From contig JAAYLJ010000078.1 in the NCBI GenBank assembly GCA_012521935.1, positions 1 through 21,905 on the forward strand: a stretch of 21,905 nt of DNA, written 5' to 3'. This stretch comes from Campylobacteraceae bacterium (GTDB lineage: Bacteria; Campylobacterota; Campylobacteria; Campylobacterales; Campylobacteraceae). The notes beneath the pieces are model-generated. The model ran no database searches and had not been told where the DNA came from. It worked only from the letters and a program-made list of their open reading frames with translations. Both the position numbers and the translations under genes were made by a program. Positions 16,433 to 21,905 of this stretch are shown here, in pieces (the stretch's first letter is position 1; the number at the start of each line of letters is the position of its first letter).

Positions 16433-18030
16433 CAAATATCTAACTCCTCACTAAGGTTAACTGGCGGTAGTTTTTTAATCTTATCTTTTAACTGAATAGT
16501 TTGAGTAGGGAAGGCTATGGCTATATCTTCTGTCTCATTAATCATATCTATTATCTCCGCACTTATGGTACTTCTAAGAGACAAAGCCGCATATGAATTA
16601 GTCATATACCATATGCTAATGGTAAGCCCATGAGGCTCTAAAATAGAAAAGATTCTAGGCTCAACATTTGTATTTTTCAAGCTATATTGATTTCTAAGCA
16701 AGTTTAACTGCTTTCTAGCTATGTCCGTGTATCCTTTGGAGTACTTTTTAGCGATTGTTTTTATGAGATACATAGCTTTTTTATGGTTTGAATCAAAGGT
16801 TATGGTTACATCAATTCCATCCCAAACTGTTTTCATGCTTAAATGCGTATAGTTTGAGATTAAGGTAGTAAAAATGTAATTGTTTGGGATAAATACAATC
16901 CTTCCAGATCTTCTACTTTCCATGTATGAAGTAAGGGTAATATCCTCAAAAACAGTCATTCTAAGTAAAGATATGTCGATAATATCTCCAACATAAGTAA
17001 CTCCATCTTTTTGCACTTTGATTCTATTTCCAACATGAAAACTACCGCCAATCATAATGACAATCCACCCAAGCAGACTCATAAACATATCTTTCATAGC
17101 AATTGCAAGTCCAGCGGAAGCAAAACCTACAACAGTAACAAGATATGTCACATTTTCTATGTATGCAAAGAGTAAAATGAGAACAATAAGAGTGATATTT
17201 ATGAAATTTATCACCTTGTTTGTCATATAAAGTCTCTCATTATCTTCAATATAACGCTTTGAAGCAAATTTGAGAAAAAAGGCTAGCAAGGATACAATAA
17301 AGATGATAACCGCTATCGAGACACTGCTTTTAATCTGCTCTTTTATGTCTGAGGTTACCCTAATAGTGGCTTCATTTACCTTTTTTTCATAAACTGCAAA
17401 AGTTGTGCTAAAAAGTTCTTTTGCCTCTTTGAATTCATTAAGTTTTAATGTCGTATCTTCTAATTCATTTAAAAATCTATCTTCTTGAGTAAAATCTACA
17501 ATTTTTTCTAAAAGTTCCTTTTTAACTTCAAGTCTTTGGATTAAAATCTCAAGTCCAGAAAGATTTGAAAAAAAGCTATCTTTTTGTAAATGGAGTTGCT
17601 TTATGTAAGAAAATCCTGAAATTATCGCAAAAGGATTTGATATTTTAGATGCTTGTTCAATTTCTGGTGGCTTTATCATCTCTGTAAAAGGGGATTTTGT
17701 AAATTCGCCAAGTAGTTCGATTTTCCTATGGATAGTCTCTTTTTTCTTCTCTATCTCTTCTATTTTTGCTCTATTTTCTTTTGTATTTCTTTTTTTAAGC
17801 TCAGCTATTGCTACATTAGCTCTATTTAACTCTTCACTTAACTCTTGGTGGGTTAAAAAATTGCTATATCTTGTTAGCCAAACACTATTTTTAAGCTCTT
17901 TATCAATACCTTCTACCTCTTTTTCTAAAGCAATTACTAACTCTTTTTCCACAAAATCTAAACTATTTTCAATAGACTCTTGAGCAAATAGAGTAAAAGT
18001 TAAGATAAAAAGTAAAAGAAGTTTTTTCAT
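16432..18030 (-). CDS. MscS-family mechanosensitive channel with periplasmic coiled coil
   Basis: A 532-residue inner-membrane channel would open on hypo-osmotic shock. A signal peptide (residues 1-16, ending TLFAQ) is followed by about 220 residues of charged coiled coil, probably periplasmic. Hydrophobic helices then lead to the pore helix (GFASAGLAIAMKDMFMSLLGW), followed by the MscS beta domain (VGNRIKVQKDGVTYVGDI). The C-terminal part is the MscS alpha/beta domain. This layout is that of the larger MscS relatives with extra N-terminal domains. The ATG at 18030 sits in ATGA shared with the aroB stop (4-bp overlap), so translation is coupled. An upstream TTG is unlikely. The ion selectivity cannot be read from sequence. 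Confidence 0.88.
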   Translation of the reverse strand: MKKLLLLFILTFTLFAQESIENSLDFVEKELVIALEKEVEGIDKELKNSVWLTRYSNFLTHQELSEELNRANVAIAELKKRNTKENRAKIEEIEKKKETIHRKIELLGEFTKSPFTEMIKPPEIEQASKISNPFAIISGFSYIKQLHLQKDSFFSNLSGLEILIQRLEVKKELLEKIVDFTQEDRFLNELEDTTLKLNEFKEAKELFSTTFAVYEKKVNEATIRVTSDIKEQIKSSVSIAVIIFIVSLLAFFLKFASKRYIEDNERLYMTNKVINFINITLIVLILLFAYIENVTYLVTVVGFASAGLAIAMKDMFMSLLGWIVIMIGGSFHVGNRIKVQKDGVTYVGDIIDISLLRMTVFEDITLTSYMESRRSGRIVFIPNNYIFTTLISNYTHLSMKTVWDGIDVTITFDSNHKKAMYLIKTIAKKYSKGYTDIARKQLNLLRNQYSLKNTNVEPRIFSILEPHGLTISIWYMTNSYAALSLRSTISAEIIDMINETEDIAIAFPTQTIQLKDKIKKLPPVNLSEELDI

Positions 18031-19070
18031 TTGCAAAACTTTTTAAGAGAGTTTAAAACTTTTTCTTTAGGGATATTATCTCTTAATTCATACCCTCCAA
18101 TCCCCTTTGGAAACACAAAGGTTATCTTATCATTATGGCTTTTTTTGTCTAAGAAAAATGCTTCATAAAAACTCTCTAAATCTTCAATTTTAAAGTCAAA
18201 ATCTATCTCATTTTTAGCCAAAAGTGCTAAAATCCTCCCTTTCTCATCTTCGCTTAAAAGTCCCAAATCATACGCAAGCTCATTTGCCATCTTTATCCCA
18301 ATGGCAACAGCTTCGCCGTGTAAAAACTCTTTATAATTAGTTTTATTCTCAACCACATGTCCAAAAGTATGCCCATAGTTTAAAACAGCTCTAACTCCAG
18401 CCTCTTTTTCATCCTCTTTAACAACTTTTGCCTTTAGTCCAATGCTTTTTGCAATGGCTTTTTGCAAATCTTCACTTTTGTTTAAATCACTTTTTTCTAA
18501 AAAACTTACAAACTCTTCATCAAAGGTTGTAGCTATTTTTATCATCTCCGCAATGCCAGCTCCAACCTCTCTTTTTGGCAAAGTAGTTAAAAAATGGCTG
18601 TAACAATAAACTGCGATTGGTTGATGAAAAGCGCCTATTAGATTTTTGCCAAATTTTGTATTAACCCCTGTTTTTCCACCCACACTTGCATCAACTTGCG
18701 CTAAAAGTGTAGTTGGAATTTGGATAAAATTTACCCCTCTTAAAAATATAGCTGCGCAAAATCCTGTTATGTCTCCAACTATGCCCCCGCCAAAGGCTAT
18801 GAGGGTAGATTTTCTATCAAACTTATGTCTCATTAACTCTAAAAGTATAAACTCTGCTGTTTCTAAATTTTTAAACTCTTCACCATCAGCTATTTTTATG
18901 ATGATAAAATCATTTTTTATCCGTTTTTTTAGCCACTCTAAGTGTAAAGAAGAGACTTTTTCATTTGTGATGATAGCTAGTTTGCCACTAACTTCAATCT
19001 CTTTTTCTTCATCAATGTAAATTTTATAACTCTTGCTAATAGTTGGAGAAAAATCAATATCTATAATCAT
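18027..19070 (-). CDS. aroB: 3-Dehydroquinate synthase
   Basis: AroB converts DAHP to 3-dehydroquinate, the second step of the shikimate pathway, using NAD and a divalent metal. The 347 residues are the usual length. NAD-site motifs are FGGGIVGDITGF at 93-104 and PTTLLAQVDASVGGKTGVN at 119-137. Metal ligands are E175, H234 (NYGHTFGH) and H251 (LHGEAVAIG); the 17-residue spacing of the two histidines is as in E. coli. The catalytic NLIGAFHQP is at 143-151. The ribosome site before the ATG is poor, and a long hairpin (19079-19108) ends 8 bases upstream of it. It lies 54 bp after the RCK-like gene and shares ATGA with the channel gene that follows. Confidence 0.96.
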   Translation of the reverse strand: MIIDIDFSPTISKSYKIYIDEEKEIEVSGKLAIITNEKVSSLHLEWLKKRIKNDFIIIKIADGEEFKNLETAEFILLELMRHKFDRKSTLIAFGGGIVGDITGFCAAIFLRGVNFIQIPTTLLAQVDASVGGKTGVNTKFGKNLIGAFHQPIAVYCYSHFLTTLPKREVGAGIAEMIKIATTFDEEFVSFLEKSDLNKSEDLQKAIAKSIGLKAKVVKEDEKEAGVRAVLNYGHTFGHVVENKTNYKEFLHGEAVAIGIKMANELAYDLGLLSEDEKGRILALLAKNEIDFDFKIEDLESFYEAFFLDKKSHNDKITFVFPKGIGGYELRDNIPKEKVLNSLKKFCK

Positions 19071-19078
19071 AGTGCTAC

Positions 19079-19108
19079 TTTGGGTGAAATTAAGGGATTT
19101 TACCCAAA
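19079..19108 (-). promoter_or_regulatory. Long hairpin just upstream of aroB
   Basis: An inverted repeat with a 7-bp perfect outer stem (TTTGGGT at 19079-19085, ACCCAAA at 19102-19108) continues inward. It adds four A-T pairs across one mismatch (87-90 with 97-100), leaving a 6-base loop. It fills most of the 54-bp gap between the RCK-like gene and aroB and ends 8 bases before the aroB ATG. No T-run follows on either strand, so it is not an ordinary terminator. An RNA-processing site, a translation control element or an operator are possible; none is proven. Confidence 0.4.
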
Positions 19109-19124
19109 AAGCTCTTAAATAAAA

Positions 19125-20534
19125 CTATGCTTCAGTTGGAATAAAAAGTTGATAACTTCGCTCAAGCCTATATGAAAGCCTCTCTAAATCTGTTGAAAAA
19201 AGAGCACTAAATTGTGACTCAATCACCTTATGATGAAATGGTACAAAATGAAGCAAATCTTCTCTTTTTTGAAGTTGCAAAAGAGGGTTTTTTTCTGAAC
19301 TTTGAATAACTTCAACCTCTTTTCCAAAAAGCTTAGATAGGTTTTCAAAATGCTCTACTAAAGAGCTTTTTTGAGATAAAGTATCTGGATTGTAGTGGTA
19401 AAGACTAACTTCTAAATCAAGCTGAGTGCAACAATCTAAAATGACAGATGAATCTTTTTCTATCTCTTTGCTATCGCTTGCTAAAATAGCTCCTACCTTT
19501 AACTTATCAAAGCCCCATTTCCCAATCTTTAAAATGGGTATTTTAGAGCTATAAAGAAGCTCTCTTTTTGCATTAAAGTAGTTTAAATCAGTTACGAAAA
19601 GCCCTATGTCAAAGTTTGCAATATCTGCAATTAGAAAATCACTTAAATCTTGATTTTTATAATCTACATCTACTATTACAGTTTTATCTTGAGTATCTCT
19701 TAATTTGTCATACAGTTCATTTAAAGTTGGATTGATGATTTTTATGTAGAGTTTTTTGCTATTGATTTTTTCGTGCATTATGAGTGAATCGCTTAAGATT
19801 GACTCAATCTCTTTATGGCTCATATTTTTCATATCTAAAACAGTGTATATATTGCTTCCAAAAGGTGATGGAAACCTTCCAATATCTTGCTTCACACTTT
19901 TAAAAACATTATTTAATACATTTGGATCTCCAATGGTTAAAAGCACATCATTTGGCTGGATCATCAGCGTTGGCCTAGCAAGAATTAGTGCATTATTTCT
20001 ATAAAGCGCTACAATTCTCCACTTTCTTTGCTGGATACTTGCAATGTGCCTATATACATATGAGCTTCCAATTGGAACTTGTATCTCCATGATTTCGCCA
20101 ACTCCAAGCCCAACATTATGCGCAATGATTGGCATATCAAATAAATAATCAGTAAACCTAGAGGCTAAAACCTCCCTTGAATTTATCAAAACTAAGTTCT
20201 CATCTTCAAAATCAACTCCCCACCTATCAAGTAGTACAACTTGAACTTTACTATTTAATCTTCTAATGTTTTCATAAGTTCCCAAAGCATCTATTCTTTT
20301 GCTAACTAAAACCATGATTTGAAAAAACTCTTGTCTTAAAATGATAGATAGTTTTGCAAAGCTTGTAGGATCAAAATTAAAAAATGTAAAGTTTTCTGGC
20401 TTGGATATTTCTGGAATTGTTTTTTTGTGGTAAGTTATGACGCTGTAGTGATTATTGCTATCCCTATATGCCATAACCCTTTCTAAAAAATGTTTTGCTA
20501 AAATGCCATCAGCAATTATAAGAATTTTCTTCAT
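19125..20534 (-). CDS. RCK/TrkA_C-domain protein (COG3400-like)
   Basis: A soluble 469-residue protein starts with a Rossmann-like half (KKILIIADGILAKHFLERV). Around residues 144-212 it has a TrkA_C (RCK_C) domain, with GEIMEIQVPIGSSYV and ARPTLMIQPNDVLLTIGD. The rest (about 220-469) looks like a further alpha/beta domain, possibly of the universal-stress type. TrkA/RCK proteins bind nucleotides or ions and gate potassium transporters, but no transporter or membrane helix is present here. A potassium or osmotic role is therefore inference, supported weakly by the MscS-like gene two positions on. GGAG lies 6 bases before the ATG. It heads the six-gene operon. It looks like the gene next to tgt in C. 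jejuni (Cj1011, from memory). Confidence 0.75.
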   Translation of the reverse strand: MKKILIIADGILAKHFLERVMAYRDSNNHYSVITYHKKTIPEISKPENFTFFNFDPTSFAKLSIILRQEFFQIMVLVSKRIDALGTYENIRRLNSKVQVVLLDRWGVDFEDENLVLINSREVLASRFTDYLFDMPIIAHNVGLGVGEIMEIQVPIGSSYVYRHIASIQQRKWRIVALYRNNALILARPTLMIQPNDVLLTIGDPNVLNNVFKSVKQDIGRFPSPFGSNIYTVLDMKNMSHKEIESILSDSLIMHEKINSKKLYIKIINPTLNELYDKLRDTQDKTVIVDVDYKNQDLSDFLIADIANFDIGLFVTDLNYFNAKRELLYSSKIPILKIGKWGFDKLKVGAILASDSKEIEKDSSVILDCCTQLDLEVSLYHYNPDTLSQKSSLVEHFENLSKLFGKEVEVIQSSEKNPLLQLQKREDLLHFVPFHHKVIESQFSALFSTDLERLSYRLERSYQLFIPTEA

Positions 20535-20555
20535 TAAAGCTCCAAAAAAAAGGAT

Positions 20556-20561
20556 AGTATA
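20556..20561 (-). promoter_or_regulatory. -10 box of the minus-strand operon, within the tgt divergent gap
   Basis: TATACT (minus strand) lies 21 bases before the RCK-like ATG. A start near 20549 would leave a leader of about 15 bases that just holds the GGAG ribosome site. The box is centred on the palindrome GTATAC, so on the plus strand it reads TAGTAT only a few bases before the tgt ATG. The whole divergent gap is 32 bp, so any tgt promoter must lie partly inside the RCK-like gene. No -35 box is clear. Confidence 0.4.
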
Positions 20562-20566
20562 CCAAA

Positions 20567-21688
20567 ATGCAATTTAACTTAGAAGCAACAGATGGCTTAG
20601 CAAGAGCTGGCACAATCACCACGGCTCATAGCAAAATTAAAACCCCCATATTTATGCCTGTTGGCACAGTAGGAAGTGTAAAAAGCTTAGACGCCTTTGA
20701 TATGCAAGAGATTTTAAAGGCAAAAATCATTTTAGGAAACACATATCATCTATATTTAAGGCCAGGAAGTAGCACCATAAAAAGCTTAGGAGGCTTACAC
20801 GGTTTTACAAAATTTAAAAACAGTTTTTTAACTGATAGTGGAGGTTTTCAAGCTTTTAGCTTAAGCGATATTTCAAAACCAGATGAAGATGGCATAACTT
20901 TTAAAAGCCACATTGATGGCTCAATGCACCGCTTTACTCCAGAATCAGTCATCAAAACTCAGCAAGATTTTAACTCAGACATTATGATGGTACTTGATGA
21001 TTTAGTAGCTCTTCCTTCTTCAAATGAGAGGATAAAACTCTCAGTTGAGCGAACTACTAGATGGGCTAAAAGAGCTTTAGAATTTCACCAAAAATCAAAA
21101 GAAAATGGGATTGGAGTAGATCAAAATATCTTTGCCATCATCCAAGGAGGAGATAGTAAAGAGTTTAGAAAAAAATCTGCAAATGAACTTTGTGAGTTTG
21201 ATTTTGATGGATTTGCCATTGGCGGACTTAGCGTTGGTGAGCCAAATGAAGTTATGTATGAGATAACAGAGTTTACTACTGATTTTATGCCTCAAAACAA
21301 GCCAAGATACTTAATGGGAGTTGGAACACCTGAGGATTTAGTTGAGTGCATTAAAAGGGGTATAGATATGTTTGATTGCGTGATGCCAACTAGAAATGCA
21401 AGAAATGGAACTTTATTTACCACCTTTGGAAAGGTAAATATCAAATCTGCTAAACATAAAAATGACGACTCCCCCATAGACTCAAACTGCACTTGTTACA
21501 CTTGTCAAAGATATAGCAAAGCCTATTTAAATCATCTTTTTAGAGCAAAAGAGCTTACATTTTTTAGACTAGCAAGCTTGCACAATCTTCACTACTATCT
21601 CTTTTTAGTAAATGAAGCTAGAGAAGCTATATTAAGTGGATGTTTTGAAAAGTTTTACAAAGATTTTTACAGTAAAAGGCTAGATTAA
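20567..21688 (+). CDS. tgt: tRNA-guanine transglycosylase
   Basis: Tgt exchanges G34 for preQ1 in tRNAs with GUN anticodons, a step of queuosine synthesis. The 373 residues are the usual bacterial length. The general base is D90 in LTDSGGFQAFS and the nucleophile is D270 in MFDCVMPTRNARNG. Zinc ligands are C308, C310, C313 (CTCYTC) and H339. These match the well-studied Zymomonas enzyme with a constant offset of about 10. The ATG follows the RCK-like gene's divergent start by 32 bp; AAGGA lies 12 bases upstream, which is rather far. The stop codon overlaps that of hisD within a shared hairpin. Confidence 0.97.
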   Translation: MQFNLEATDGLARAGTITTAHSKIKTPIFMPVGTVGSVKSLDAFDMQEILKAKIILGNTYHLYLRPGSSTIKSLGGLHGFTKFKNSFLTDSGGFQAFSLSDISKPDEDGITFKSHIDGSMHRFTPESVIKTQQDFNSDIMMVLDDLVALPSSNERIKLSVERTTRWAKRALEFHQKSKENGIGVDQNIFAIIQGGDSKEFRKKSANELCEFDFDGFAIGGLSVGEPNEVMYEITEFTTDFMPQNKPRYLMGVGTPEDLVECIKRGIDMFDCVMPTRNARNGTLFTTFGKVNIKSAKHKNDDSPIDSNCTCYTCQRYSKAYLNHLFRAKELTFFRLASLHNLHYYLFLVNEAREAILSGCFEKFYKDFYSKRLD

Positions 21689-21699
21689 CTCTCTAGCCT
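21677..21699. terminator. Bidirectional terminator hairpin holding both tgt and hisD stop codons
   Basis: AGGCTAGA (21677-21684) pairs with TCTAGCCT (21692-21699) in an 8-bp perfect stem. The 7-base loop (21685-21691) contains the stop codons of both convergent genes. On the minus strand the stem is followed by TTT then ACTG. On the plus strand it is followed by AATTTTA. Both T-tracts are short, so the efficiency is uncertain. Confidence 0.6.
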
Positions 21700-21905
21700 A
21701 ATTTTAATGGAAGCTTCATGAGCCCCTAAACCTTCAGTATCAGCAAGCAGCGCACAATCTTTTCCTAAAGAAAAAAGTGCCTCTTTACTAAAACTAATAA
21801 TGGAAGATTTTTTCATAAAATGCTCTACATTTAAAGGTGAATAAAACTTAGCCGTGCCGCCTGTTGGCAAGGTGTGGTTTGGCCCAGCTATATAATCCCC
21901 TATTG
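21685..21905 (-). CDS. hisD: Histidinol dehydrogenase, C-terminal end only (5' part beyond window)
   Basis: HisD oxidises L-histidinol to L-histidine with two NAD, the last steps of histidine synthesis. The visible C-terminal part (about 73 residues) has GDYIAGPNHTLPTGGTAKF and then LNVEHFMKKSSIISFS. GLGAHEASIKIRL ends the protein; EGL.AH..S...R is the HisD terminal signature, whose histidine is a zinc ligand. The gene runs off the right edge. Its TAA overlaps the tgt stop by 4 bp in opposite direction. Confidence 0.93.
   Translation of the reverse strand, partial: IGDYIAGPNHTLPTGGTAKFYSPLNVEHFMKKSSIISFSKEALFSLGKDCALLADTEGLGAHEASIKIRLES

Noticed and set aside
18646..19020. A 124-codon open frame on the plus strand opposite aroB.
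   Set aside because: It lies wholly antisense to a clear aroB, has no recognisable motif and no good ribosome site. Other antisense frames (for example 16008-16388, 9453-9746 and 13086-13397) were rejected for the same reason.
1..21905. Mobile elements, CRISPR arrays, tRNA or rRNA genes.
   Set aside because: No transposase, integrase, regular repeat-spacer pattern, or tRNA/rRNA-like sequence was seen on reading; base composition looks even throughout.

Overview
The window is AT-rich, densely packed bacterial DNA with several overlapping or nearly touching genes. The best fit is a Campylobacterota (epsilonproteobacterial) chromosome. The reasons are the order tgt <> RCK-like gene / aroB / mscS-like / mtaB / ftsH-like (which I recall from Campylobacter jejuni), the HQWRQPL-type histidine kinase H-box, and -10 boxes without visible -35 boxes. 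I cannot fix the genus. No gene-free stretch exceeds about 120 bases. I saw no rRNA, tRNA, CRISPR array or insertion sequence.

Left part (1-9233, all minus strand). A MacA-type efflux adaptor is cut by the left edge. To its right, and transcribed towards it, is a respiratory cluster. In transcription order it holds a frameshifted TIGR01777-family epimerase gene, a 67-residue four-cysteine protein, an OmpR-family response regulator, a Cache-type sensor histidine kinase, and ttrB, ttrC and ttrA. These last three would form a membrane-anchored, periplasm-facing molybdenum reductase of the tetrathionate reductase class. The four genes from the small protein to the kinase and the ttr genes overlap or lie within about 52 bp of each other, so one polycistron is likely. 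A rho-independent terminator follows ttrA. The ttrBCA order is as in Salmonella, but the two-component system is of another type than TtrSR.

Middle (9234-13010, plus strand). A 70-bp divergent promoter region with a perfect 14-bp palindrome separates the cluster from a secreted methionine sulfoxide reductase B. Then come valS, with its own TATAAT box, and a DedA-family membrane protein that starts on the stop codon of valS. A hairpin terminator ends this block.

Right part (13013-21905). A six-gene minus-strand operon runs RCK/TrkA-like protein, aroB, MscS-family channel, mtaB, an FtsH-like AAA protein whose zinc protease motif is lost, and mogA. MogA makes molybdenum cofactor, which TtrA needs. 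Divergent from the RCK-like gene, across 32 bp, is tgt (plus strand). It meets the 3' end of hisD (cut by the right edge) tail to tail, with both stop codons in the loop of one hairpin.

The most notable points are the ttr cluster with a non-TtrSR regulator pair and a hairpin over the ttrB ribosome binding site, the protease-dead FtsH paralogue, the single-base frameshift in the epimerase gene, and the palindrome in the divergent promoter. I found no clearly new multi-gene system.
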